A stretch of DNA of 64,000 nt from Undaria pinnatifida (Eukaryota; Sar; Phaeophyceae; Laminariales; Alariaceae), in assembly GCA_012845835.1 (NCBI GenBank), contig JABAKD010000019.1, forward strand, positions 10,636,844 through 10,700,843. The letters run 5' to 3'. The position numbers and the translations under genes were made by a program. Positions 43,730 through 56,658 of this stretch are shown here, in pieces. The notes under the pieces are model-generated. The model saw only the letters and a program-made list of their open reading frames with translations. It made no database searches and was not told where the DNA came from. Every line of letters begins with the position of its first letter. The stretch's first letter is position 1.

Positions 43730-45885
43730 CACCCTTAGTAAGTTAGTTACAAGAAATGTGCTGGCCCCATGCCCAGACCAGCAGCAGTATATCGTACCGC
43801 AGCAGTACGTGCATGCATGGTGTAATGTTACCATTGTACCAAATGTATAACAACAGCGGCGGTTAGTTTGTTGTATGCGCGCGCACGCACGACCTGCGTC
43901 CTTCCCGTGTCTCTGGCATTCCCCTAGGAATCAATAAATACCAAAAGGCGATGTTATTGTGCGGGGGAAGGTGCGGTGAAACGAGCAGAGGTGCGGTCAA
44001 ATGAGTGGTGGGGCGCAGAACCGCCTGCTGGCGGCGGATGACGGGGCAGCTTGTTTTTTTTCTTATTTCTTTCTCGCGGGGCAGCTTGTTTGTTTTGTTT
44101 TTTGTTTCTCCACAGCCCCCAACAACAGAAGAGTGATAGTACTCGTATCATCATGCGACAGTAGTAGTAGTGCTGCTGCTGCTGTTGCTGCTGATGGCTG
44201 CTGTTGGCTGTTGCTGCTACTGCCGCTGCTGTTGTTGCTGCTGCTCCTGCCGCCTCGGCCTACTGCGTTATAAAGACCACACGGTGCGAAAGCTCAAGCT
44301 TTTTTGGTATATCATATGTCCTGCTGCTGGTACACCGCCGCCGCTGTTGTTACGCCCTGCCTGGTGTAATTTTTGCTACCGCCCGAGTGCGATGTTCGAT
44401 GTTGTTGCGTTCGTTCGATAGAGCGATCGATCGATCGATCGAGATATACCATTACATGCCTTTCGTCGAGGTGCTGTTGTTATGATGTGTTTCTTCACGA
44501 TGATAGATGGTTGCTTTGCGCGCTTTGCGTTTGGGCTGGGTTTTGCATCACCTTTCAGACTTTGCGGTTTATTTCGACCGAACCTTTCGTCATACGAAGC
44601 GTACGCGCTTGCTTACGAATGGACACGCCAACTCGTCATCTTTCCGCTGCACCCTCCCTGAGTCGTCTATCTTTCCCCGGTCGTTCTTACGAATAATACG
44701 GGCGACCAAATAAAAATCTTTGTAAACAGAGAAAAAAAAACTACAACACGAGCGACCAGAAAAAAATCCCTCACACGCGCAGCATATCGTACACTCAGAT
44801 ACAGAGCTTATGGTATCCGTATGAAAATTCAAAAATTCGTAAAACAAAAATCCCACGTGCCAGGTATATTAATACGTAAAAACCGCTGGCATTCCAGGTA
44901 AAAAAATACGAAAAATCAAATAGCAATAATCACACATGCCAGGTATTAATACGTGAGAACCGCTGAGAGCCTGCTGCCGGTATTTCACGTCCCACATCCC
45001 CGATAAAATATTTGTATATACCCGCAATTGTTCCACCAGTTTCCCCCCCCCCCCCGTCCTGTTTTCTTCTTACTTATTTTATGTTTTCGTACTTGATGAT
45101 TGATTTTCTTTCTGCCCACAATTTGTTTCAGCGTTTATTTTTAAGTCCTGTGTTGACGCGCGAACTATGCGAAGACTAGCCGTCGACGTGGAGGATGCAC
45201 TTTGGCGCTTTGAGGTATTATAATAGCTTTTGGTCCATGGCTCGATGGCTTCGATGATTCGCTTTCGTCGGCGCTGTCGAGTGTGCGCTCTTTTTCGCTC
45301 TCATCCTTGCTGCTGTCGAGTGTGCGCTTTTTTTCGCTCTCATCCTAGCCAGCAGGGTGTGGTTGTTTTTCTCCATCCGTGGCTTTGAGAGCATGCTGTT
45401 TCTGTCCCTTTCGCTTTGATTGTTTTGTCCGTGATGAGTCGATGAGGCGCGCGCGCCCACCGCTTGCTGGCACACACTATTATTATGTTAGGTCGTTGTT
45501 GTCCCTCCCGCCCTCCCGCTTAAACTCACCGTGCGCGCGCTGCTGGTGACAGCTATGAAAACGATGACGACAACAGCAAGCAGAAACAAGAAAAAATCGA
45601 AAATATATGAAAGGCACTTCCTTCGAATGTCTGCCGCAGGCTTGCCGCGTCTACTGTACATGCTATTGCCGCTGCACGATGTCAGTAATAATTCGTTTTG
45701 CATAATATCTTATTGAGACATTCTTGCCGCAGAAAACAAAACTAGAAGCTTACGGACGTACGTGGGTACACGCTTCGCTCGATCGACTTACCCGTACCAT
45801 GTCTCCCCCCCCCCCCCCCCCCCATCCTCCCCCTCTCCCCCCGTTCGCTCTCCCTCTCCCCCCCCCCCCCCCCTTTCCACTCAAC
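43730..45885. other. No gene supported upstream of exon 1
   Basis: A CTG-rich tract (44165-44265), a 36-bp direct repeat CTGTCGAGTGTGCGCT/TTTTTCGCTCTCATCCT (45268, 45313) and C-runs near 45045, 45806 and 45858. A promoter presumably lies near the 3' end, but I see no clear motif. Confidence 0.35.
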
Positions 45886-45887
45886 AC

Positions 45888-45965
45888 GACGATGTCAATG
45901 CAACGACGTCAACGCAACGATGACACCGCAACGATGACAACGCAACGATGGCAACAGCCTCAACA
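45888..45965 (+). other. Upstream-ATG-rich short repeat before exon 1
   Basis: A degenerate repeat of CAACGATGAC type gives ATGs at 45892, 45898, 45920, 45934 and 45948, in three frames, ahead of the proposed start at 46046. The one in the main frame stops at 45935; two other frames overlap the start codon. Either transcription begins downstream of this block or translation is constrained by upstream ORFs. C-runs lie just 5' (about 45806-45873). Confidence 0.5.
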
Positions 45966-46045
45966 GCAGCATCAGCAACCGCCGCAGCGCACGAGCCTCG
46001 GCGAGGAGGCAGCGTTGGCGCCCCTTCGGCTTGTCAGCGGCCACA

Positions 46046-46132
46046 ATGGCAGTGGCCTTGTTTGTGGTGGGATTGGTGCAGCGGATCGATTTGGCCAACG
46101 CTACGGGCTTCGGGTACGGGGACCCGATTGAC
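46046..46132 (+). CDS. Exon 1: start codon and signal peptide (residues 1-29)
   Basis: The sequence encodes MAVALFVVGLV followed by QRIDLANA and a short mature start. The exon ends on a complete GAC codon before donor GTGAGT at 46133. The frame stays open upstream to 45938 and adds a basic stretch, so an upstream exon extending the leader is possible. Confidence 0.7.
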
Positions 46133-47870
46133 GTGAGTAGTTATCACCATCTGTTATTTTATTGTTTTGTGTATGTGCCTGGCACGGCGCAAGCAGTGGA
46201 CGATTTCTGAGTGATCAGGCTAAAAGCGGGGGACGTAAGCCGTTTTTTTTATTGTGCAAACAGACCCCTACACCAATATAATTCAAGTAGTTGGTGCAGT
46301 TCTGTATGAATTGGTTGGATGGTAACATACCTAATATCGCATTTCGCATTTCACGGACGCTTGCGATTCCTGTTTGTGTTTGTTTTTTGGCGAGAGGTGG
46401 GAGGTAAAGAGGTAGAGTGGAATTGACGTCAACATTGACAAGTGACCCCGTCCGTGTGACTTCGACTTGGACGAAACTGCTCGATACATGCGTATCAACT
46501 GCATCATACCGCAAACGGTGTAAAAACGTAATCAATGTGCTCAAGACAGGAATGGTGCTGGAGTAATGTCAACCGCATACAATACTCGTCTAAACTTTTG
46601 CACCCACGGTTAAATAATGTCTTTTTTTTTTTTCTTTGTCTTTCTTGTATCTTCCCGCGCGGATGGGGCAAAATAAAGCTTAAACCTCAAATCATCCACA
46701 TATATACAAGCATGGTTTTATAGTTTCCGCGCACAGACTGACTATTAATAGCATCACCCTGTTGACCCTAGACCAAGCTAAACTGTACTTCCAAGGGGAG
46801 TCGCCGACCTCTTATCCTTAATGAGCTTATCCTTAAAGGACACATAATCTTCGATCTCACAGCTGAGTGTATGTTTCTTTTTATAATATATGCACGGACC
46901 ATCTCGATACGGCAGTACTGCTGTATATTTACATAGTAAACCCTAACTCTTTTTAAGGTATCCATATTATACGCCCGAGCGTGTGGGCCCGCCCCAGATG
47001 CCGAATACGGCAAATCGGTCTTAACGCCTTTACAGCTTGAAACCCTTTTGTTTTTACAAATTTACTTGAGCTTAGTATAGGGAGGGATTTTGGGGCTCTT
47101 CAGGGGTTAATGGGGATGGCTATTAAAAGCGCGCACAAACCGTAAGAATGTATGAAAATGACCTGATGCCATACGCGCCGATCGATCGCGCGCGCTGCGC
47201 CGTTTGTTATTTCCGGAAATGTTCCTTGCGACAAAATGCGGGATTGTGCAGCATGTAGATTGCTGTACCGCCGTAGCCTAGATTATTGTAATGGGTGTAC
47301 AGCAATCAGTGCACAGGTCCGCGCGGTGAGTTATCTCTTTTCTCGCGCCCTTCTGTTTCGGAGCTGAGAAGCGCCACCGCCTCGTGGATTAATCATGAAC
47401 AACAGAACAGACGCCGTTGCGTTGAAAATGATACCCGTATCATTATACTCGCATGCCTTGCATAATATTTATTACCTGATGGAAGGGTTAGTTTTCGTTT
47501 AGTTTCATATGGAAGGACGCGATTTTTTTAGGGCTTCCTTCGCAAATGTTTTGAAATGTCATTTGTCGGCGATGGGAGAAGGAACGATAACGCAGGCTTT
47601 GGTGTTTCGTGTGTGGGTCCTGCCGCCCCGCCCCCCTCGCCCCCCCCCTCCACTGGTGAGACTGCTGCTGATGTTGTTTCGCCGCATGTTTCATTTGCGG
47701 GATGTTAGCTGTGATCTAGTTTAGCCTCCTTGCTGCCATGTTTCATTTCCCTGACCCCTCCTCCCCCCACCCATGTTTGGCCCGGGTTGCGAATGATGTG
47801 ATAGGGCTACTTTGCCGACGAAGAAAGCTTCAACGAAAGACGGCGGTTGTTCTCTTTCCTTCCCTCCGCG

Positions 47871-47902
<32 letters not shown>

Positions 47903-47941
47903 CGTAGTAGTCGTGGTAGTCGTGGTAGCAGCGGCAGCAGC

Positions 47942-47985
<44 letters not shown>

Positions 47986-50900
47986 CTTGGGACCTCCCAT
48001 GAGGTGGGGGCGGGGGGTTCCCCGTATGTTCGACCCCCTACGTGGCATTTACTCTTGTGTTTGGGTTTTTTGTTATTTATCAGCGATCTCATCTCCCCCC
48101 CCTTCCCCCCTCTCCTCTCCCCCCCTCCCTCCCTCCTCTCTTCTCCCTTCCCCCCTCTCCTCCTCCCTCCCCCCCTCCCTCCCTCCCCTCTTCTCCCGCC
48201 CTCCCCCCTCCCTCCCTCCGCTCTCGTCCCGCCCTCCCCCTTCTGTCTCTCTCCCGCCCTCCCGCCCTTCTTTTCCTCCCTTTCCTCCCCCCCCCAAAAA
48301 AACACACTCACACAACACACAAAACACGCAACACACAAAAACACACACACTACACACAACACACAACACGCATCGGATAAAACAACAAACAGGTTGTGGT
48401 GACGCCAGGGGACGACATTACGCTTTCCTTCGACGGAGACGTGGCAGACGCGATCGCGGTTTCTATCCAACAGTGCACGGGCAACCGGTACGTGAAGATG
48501 GGTGTGTTCTACAACACCACCACCGACACAGACGAAGGCAGCCGACTGACGGGCAGCCAATGCAACAGGGTGAGAGAGGGGAGAGGGGAGAGGGTCGGTC
48601 GGTAGGGGCTGGGGATACTCATTTAATTTAATGTGCGTGTCCTATAGTCGTAGTATATACACAGTGTGAGCATAGACTCTCGCATCCCTACCATGCCGGG
48701 ACGGGGGGTATGTCGAGTTTTCACGACAGTGGGGGGAGGCGTTATCATGAGGGGTTATCATGCCATGCATGGCCGTAGTAGTCCTTGAGGTTAATAAACT
48801 GTATGGTTCGTTTTTGACGAGACAAGAATTGCTTGCATGGTGTAACTGTATCATACGTACATGGCCGTCGTGGTCGATCGCACAAGATCTTGTTCATTTT
48901 GTACCACAAGTTCATGTTCATTTTTTTTTCCCAGGTATATTTTGTTTTGTTGTGTTCCGTTTCTGACAGGAAAAAGATACGTGTAGTTTTCGCGTTTCTA
49001 GTGGAAAGTAGTTGTTAATAACTTGTAATGTTCGATTCTGATGGGAAACTTGATTATATTTCTAATGCTCGTTTATGTTCCGTGTCTTAACGTTGGCAAA
49101 CACGACCGAGAGAAGCGCTTCTGTTACTTTTATGGCGTGGGGTAAAAGCACGATTCGACGCGAGTCGACAAGGAAAGAAAACAGGCTGAAGTCTTGTCGC
49201 GATAAAAATGAAGGCGTACGTACCGTTGTGGGAAGGTAGGGGGGGAAAAGAGCCTGCTCAAGTGACCGCAGATCTGAGTTACGTTTAGAGAGGGAGAAGG
49301 AGAAATGAAAAAAGTGCAAACATAATACCTGGTATAGTAGATGGGGTGAGAAAAAATCAAACAAAAAAAACAGCGTACGGTAATGGTTCGCTGTATAGCT
49401 GTTGCAGCGGCAGACATCTTCGTAGATACGTAGTATATTGAAATGTTCGTTTCTGATGTTTTTTTTTCTTGGTCACATCGATTCGGCACAGATCGTCGGC
49501 GCCGGCGCGTCGGCCGATGACTCCGCCGTGGAGTACAATAAGCTTTGCGCTTTCAAGAACTCCGGACCCGTGGAGCTGGTGTACACGGAGGAATCCGAGA
49601 GCCTTAATGGCACGGCGTACAGCGCGACCGTCGACCCGAGGGAGCTCCAGGTCGTCATCACCAATACTGGTGAGTTGAGGCTTTGTTTGTGTATGATATA
49701 TCAGAAAATATATATATCAACAATGTGTATCAGTATCATACGCCGAAACTCGATAAACATTCCTTATTTCTTATCGAGTTTTTGGACACATCAGTATATG
49801 TCATTTTTCTATATATCAGTATATCGATTTTGTCGGCAAGATGTTCGATATTTTGGTCGGTCGGTAGGACGGTGCTCTGTGTAGGATTTGTCGCTCGTTC
49901 TCCTCATGGTTTGGTCCGTCCTTGTGTTTTGGGTTGGTTATTGGTTATTTGATTTGTCGGGTCTTGTTTGAAAGGCCGGTCGACCCACGTCGATTATTTG
50001 GACGGTCTTCTGTCTTTGTTTTTGTTCTTTGATTTGTCGGTGTTTTTCGAATAGTCTATGTAGATTAGATTTTTGACTGATTAGTCTTTCTTTTTTTATT
50101 GAATTTTTGGCTGGTTGGGGTCATCTTTGAATGATTCGTTCGACATGCCTACGATGTAGATTAGATTTTTGACTGGTTAGTTTTTTTTTTTTTCATTGAA
50201 TTTGTGGCTGGTCGGGTCATGTTTGAATGATTCGTTCGACCTGTCTGTTGATTGATTGGTCGGTCGGTCTCTCCTTGAGCATTGAATGCTCGGTCGATCT
50301 ACGGTCTGTCTTTTATGTTGTGCTCTTTGATTTGTCGGTGTTCTTCGAATGGTCTCTATGTAGATTGGATTTTAGACTGGTTAAAATTTATATTTTGATT
50401 GGATTTTTGGCTGGTCGGATCACCTTTAAAATGGTTCGTTCGACAATGTCGGTCGGCCATTCTAATGAATATTCGGAGAGGATGTTCGTCGAATGGCCGG
50501 TCGGTCCTATTCGATTCTTGGACATAATCGGTCTATCTTGTCGGTCGATCTGCGGTCGGTCCGGTCCTCTTACTCTTATGATTCGTTGGAACGGTCGGTC
50601 TGATCTGGTCGGCCGTTCTACGTTGGTTTATAGATTAGTCTTTCCTCTTGATCATTGTAATTTCGGTCGTTATGGTCGGGTTGATCGGTCGATCTTGCCT
50701 TGATTGATGATCTAATCTGCTGCTTTCTTTTGATTGGTCGGTCTCTTAGATTGATGACATGCGCCCCGACCTTATCCCTCCTCCCCCCCCCACCCGACGT
50801 TTCTCCCCCAATTCGATCTACGATACTTTTGCTATTTTCTTTTTCGCAGGGTCCACCACTGCCTCCGTTCAGGTTGTCCTGTTTAGCTCCGACTACCCCG

Positions 50901-53900
50901 CGCCAAATGAAGATTCCTCCATCGACAGGGTGCACACTCGGTCCGACCAGGATGAAAACACGTACACGTGAGTGACCGGCTGGCTTGGTTTCATTTTCGT
51001 ATCATGAACGATTTGGACTCTGACCCGACACCGACCAATTGAGCTCCTTCTTACATGGTACCACTTTTTCGAGACTGCTGTGGTTGAGGGTGGGTCACTC
51101 TATGTGTACGATACGAATACTCTTAACCCTATCTCTCCCCTAATCTATCCCTAATCCTGACATTCGTTGTGTACGATACGAAGATACCCTATCCCTAACC
51201 TCAACCAATCCAACCTATTATGTTCCACGGCTAGCCCTGTTCGTCCGGTACACTTGAGTCAGTGTGGGCACACATACCTTTACCGCACTTAGTCGACACT
51301 GGTTGAAGTGTCTTCACATTGCCACCTTCATTGGACACTGGCTAAAGTGCCACTGCGTACACTAACTACCACGAATATATAACCCGCAACCCAATTCTAA
51401 CCCCCAGACCCAATCAACCGTTGTTTCGGGCAAATCAAGTCGTCTTCGTCTCGTACGCTCAGTGTGCGCCAACCATAGTGTCGAATACCGGGCAGTAAGC
51501 GGTAAAGGATGTTGTAGGAATGGGCGCTAAGGTCTACTGCCTCCCGCCCCGCATTGCGTAATTAATTATCCCTTTATTATGGGATACCCTGTGCGTTTGT
51601 TGCTGCCCGTTCGTTGAATATTCACATTCAATTTCTTGAGATAGAAAAGGTTGCCGCACCGATGCGTCAAATTTTCGTGACTGCTTTAATGGATATATTG
51701 TGGCCATGGTTTTACGGGCTTCATGTACAACAATACCCCGTCAAACAGTTGCGAAAATTATTACCAAAAATTACGTATTTATTAGTCCCATCGATATGGG
51801 GCTTTACTGTAATTTCACTCCATCCTATCGACTTGTGGATTATCCCATGATACATGTGAGTTACCTGCAATTTCACACGATCCCATCAACTTGTGGACTG
51901 CCGGTCTTTTCACCGTGCCCCGTCCATCACAGGCCATCAACTTCTGGGTTGCCTGTCACTCCATTCGTCCATAATTCGCTTGTTGACTTCTCTGACCGTG
52001 ATGTGCGAGTCGGAAAATAACTGCGGGTTTTACCAGTCGTTTTCTTTCATCCATCATTTTGTGTGTATACCGTAGGTTCTGTTTACTTCGGCCCTCCCGA
52101 AATAGTTTCAGTCAACCACCAACTTGTGGGGTTTTTTTATAGATGGGTTCGCGAGGCCCACATCGCACAGCCCATCAACAAACTTGTGGGTTGCGTGCTG
52201 TTTCATCCGATAATTCGCTAATTAACCCTTGCCTTTTATGGGCAGTTGTAGGGTTATGATCTTACCTACCAGGTATCTACGTACCTTCCATTCCTTTTGT
52301 AAAATTATGGGTCAAAGTGCCTTCTTTTCGTTTTTTAAAAAAAAAATGGGTCAAATCAAGTAACTGGGTCTAGCCTGCCTGCCCACAACTCTTGGGTTAT
52401 ACACCATCCGTTTTATGGTTTGCACCTATCGGTCTCTAGATCACCCGTTGCATACATCACCCGTCAATCTAATGAATCCACCCTGTCGTGCTTTGCTTGG
52501 TTGCCTCATTTCATTCAACATTGTAACAGCTGTGCAGATTTTCCCTACATTTCTGGCTAAACTTCCAACTTTTGGGTGTTGCAACTATGTTTACTTTAAC
52601 CCGTCGACTTGTATGCCCACGGACTTTTTGGGTTCCCCATTTTGTCCCATGCCACCCTCTCACCAAGTTCGGGATTTATTTTACCCCGTTCAACTCGTAC
52701 AATGTATTGTTGTTCTCACATTAACTCGCATAATCATGTCCGTGGTCACAGGACAGGTTCCAGCCACTCTGAAGTGGAAGAATGCCCCAGGAAAGAAAAA
52801 GGCACTCAATCACTTGGAAAAAGACAGAAAAAAAAGAAAAAAAAAAGACGAGAAAAATAGAAAGCGAAAAAGGAAAGGAGAAAAGAATAGAAAAGAAGAG
52901 AAAAGAAGACGAACAGCAAGGAAAGGAAGGGAAAGCGGGGAAAAAAACGACGACTACTACAAACAGTAGCGTTGGTCCTGAAGTTCGATTGATTCCCTCA
53001 CCGTGGTAAGATTTTGAATTTATTCGCAAAAATGCAAAAAAAAAAAAAAGAAAAAAGAATCACCGGCTGAGAACGCCAAGCAGCGTGAGTGGGTAGTTAC
53101 AGTTCGACGCGAGTCGACGAGGGAAGAAAATGCTGAATTCTTCTCGCACCGTGGTAGTGGGAGGGGGGAGGGGAGGGTCCGCTATGTGACCCCGGGTCTG
53201 AGTTACTACGGTGCAGTGACGCACATTATTGTGTTTTTTCAACCATTTCACCCCAGTGACGTCATTTGGGGTCAGGGTTAGCTCCATGGTTGTGAAAAAC
53301 ACAATGATGTCATACACCCTACCTACTTTTTTTTTTTTTTTTTTTATCCTCTGGCGGATGGGGAAATACTACTGGGAGGGAGGGCAAGAGTAGTGCAAGG
53401 ATAATAAATGGGATAGAGAAGCAAAAAAAGGCAGAGGTAGCCCCCCAAAATACCCCCCGCATCCACTCCCCCCTATGTTGGATGATATATATATATATGT
53501 TGGGTTGGCATCGGATGGCGACGACACCGCCTGTAAAGCATGCCGCACTGCATGAGCTAAATAGACCTTTTGGGTCCGTTTTTTTTTCTTCTTTTTGGCG
53601 GTCGATCACAGCTGGCAGTCGGGTTGGATGATTTGTGCGGGGTAGAGAGCTTTTTCTTCGCACAAGGGGAATGATCGCATCACGCAGTGCTTATGGTAGA
53701 ACACCCACGAGGAAGTTACATAGTGCTCCCATTGCTGTCTCTGGAAGTGGCCATACCGGAAATATTGACCCATTGAAGCTGTCATCCATATGCAAGTCCG
53801 TCTCACAAGCGGTTCTTAGTAGGATGTAGCTCACCCTTCATGCGTCTCTCCGAACACCTCACGGCGCTTCGCGCTTGATGCAAGCAATGTCTTGCCTGGT

Positions 53901-56607
53901 CGGTGAGAACCCGACATGCTCCGTCCTGACATAGTGGGGATGCGAGGGGATGCGAGGGTCTAATAGCTACTATACCATATGGTCATACATGCCGACCACT
54001 GCGGCCATGCATGAATATCGAGTACCAGGTACCCACGAGATGTGTCGAGAGGGTGATATGAGGAAATTAGACGTACGTGACATGCAAGAGTTTGGTGGAC
54101 AAGAGAGTAGCGACAAAACGATCGTATTTTGATAGATGGTGGCCGCAGACGACGAAACAGGACGGGGGTAGGATAAGCAAACAGTTGACCATGTGGAAGA
54201 ATCGCAATGAGCGCCCAAATGTTGGAGGTGTCTCTGCTAGGAGTAGGCACGGTGCTCTTGTCTCGGAAAGGGATGCGTGACCAATTTTCAAATGACGAAG
54301 GCAAGCAACAAATGAGTACGCCGCTTCCCCCCTCCCCCCCCAAAAAAAAAGAACGCTCCTTTCTCCAACCCCCCCCCTCCCCGTAGCCCCACCTCCACTC
54401 CCACCTTATTATTCAAACCCCCACTTCCCAGCTCCCCACCTTCATTTCTACCCCCCCGCCCCCCCCAAATTTGCTCATTTATCTGACCCTACCCCACCCC
54501 CCTCCCCACCCACCCCACATCACCCCATCTCACCCGACCCCCCCCCTCCCTCCCCTTCCCGCTACCCATCCCACCCCACTCCGTAGCCCCACCGCCCACA
54601 CCACATTATTTACCTTCCACTTCCCAACTCCCCGCCTCCTTTTATACAACAGCTGGCCTCGGTTGGCACCGACGCCGTAAAACATTATATGCATATTTGG
54701 GGTTGGCGTTGGTTGGCAACGACGCCGTAAAACATACCAATCACTGCGTGAGCTAAACAACCAGGGTACCCTTTTTTTGTTTTTTTTGGCGGTTACCATG
54801 ATGGTTATCGGTTATCGAGCTAGATCATATTGTGCGGGGTGGAGAACCCTAACTCCGCACAAGGGGAATGATCGCATCACGTAGAAGTGTGAATATGATA
54901 AGGCACCCACGAGGCAGTTAAGTCACATAGTAATACCCATTGCTGTCTCTGGAGTGGCCGCACCAAAAAACAAAGTATAACCCATTGGCGCTGTCGTGCA
55001 TAAGCAAGAAAGTAGGCACAAGGTGCCGAAGTCGGTCTTACGAGCGGCTCTTGGAAGGACGCAGTTCGCCCTTCATGCGACTCGCCGAACACCTCGCGGC
55101 GCTTCGCGCTTGGTGCAAGCAACGCCTAGTTGGTTGGTGAAAACCCGACCTGCTCCGTCCCGGCATAGTAGGGATGCGAGGGTTTATGGTCATACGACTA
55201 CGGCCATGCACAAACTGAGTACACCCCCCCCCCCCGTCCCTCCCCAACCAAATTCCCTACCCGCCCCACCCCATCTCACCCCTCCCCCACCCAACACCCC
55301 ATTCCACCCCCCCCCCGCCCCCTCCCCGATACCCACCCTGCCCCACCCCAGCGTCGACGCGAGCTTCCAAGCCGAGGGTAGCACGGACACATTCTGCGAT
55401 GAGGGGGTTTGCGCCGTCTACGCATACTACATCAAGATCGACGACGAGGACAGCGACGCCGACCTGCTTTTCGGCACCACGTGCCAGGCCCGGACGGGAG
55501 TGATGGTGTACGAGGGGTTTACCACGGTCTCGAGCTTGGCGGACGATGGAGATGATGACCCAGAAGCGGAGACTGCTTCGCATGGTGGTGCTACTTCTGC
55601 TGATGAGACTTCTTCGCATGGTGGTGCTACTTCTGCTGATGTCGTCGATGCTCCTGCGAAAACTGCTACGTCGACTACTCCGTATGACCTATCGGCCTGC
55701 ACGGAGTTCCCTACGCATGTGAGAGCGGTGGAGGTTTTTTTGCGCGGGGGGGGGGGGGGGGTTGATGGGGGTATACGGGGTATTGTTTGGGGGCTAGTTG
55801 GTCGTCGCTATACATTTGTACTGTTTGGGTGTGCGATCGATTTTGACTGACTCCTTTTTGTGTACGATTTGGGATTAGTACCATCTCGACTACTCCGTAA
55901 CATATCTCGGCCTGCACGGAGTTCCTAAAGAATTCGAGCTAGGTGGAGGGTTCGGGGGGTGGGGGGGAGGGGGGTGGAAGGAGGTGGGTGGGTTGGTATT
56001 TTATAATGGTACTGTTTGAGGGTGCACATTATGGTTGCTTATGCTCCGGTTTTTGTGGCGGCCTGGGTAGATGGGTTCTAGATGGGTTCTGCTTCTTGTC
56101 CGGTCGTGGTATTTTATCATACTGTTTTGGGCTGGGGGGGGGAGGATGGGGGTTGCGGGGTGAAGGGGTGATGTTGGCTGTACGAATAATGGTGTCTTTT
56201 TAGGGCCGTCGAGTTGTTGAATCTGTTTGGAGGGGTCGTGGGCGTGGGTGGGGTTCCTGGGTCTTGTCCGGTTATGGCCACTCTTTAATGCGCTTCTTGA
56301 CTTTGATTGACTACGATTTGGCGGGGTGGGCTCTGCGTCTTATTCGGCTAGGGCTATGTTCCTTATTGCGATTATTTGATTGACTATAATCACGCACCTT
56401 TTTGTATCCGCACCCAGTGTGTCGATTTGATTGGCTCGACCCTTCCCCTTCGCGCACTTACGCAGAACCCTGCTTGCTTGCCCCTCCCCTGCCCCCTGCC
56501 CCCGCCCCTCCCCTCCTCCCCCCCTCCCCCCCCCCCCATCCCTTCCCCTTCCCCTCCTGTCCTCTGTTGTCTTTTTGCCTTCGCCTTGCCGCCGCCGCTG
56601 CCGCCGC

Positions 56608-56658
<51 letters not shown>

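Noticed and set aside
47721-48560. 279-aa open frame on the minus strand
   Set aside because: Antisense of the same low-complexity intron 1 tracts and of exon 2.
47738-48631. 297-aa open frame on the plus strand
   Set aside because: It is made of AGT/AGC and C/T low-complexity intron sequence and reads exon 2 in the wrong frame.
55150-55206. 5S rRNA fragment (ACGGCCAT)
   Set aside because: Only a short similarity; the rest of family J does not follow 5S rRNA and lacks its internal control region.
54996-55850. 284-aa continuous open frame including exon 5
   Set aside because: Only 55352-55718 has coding character and correct phases. The rest is the intron duplication, a C-rich tract and a G-run.
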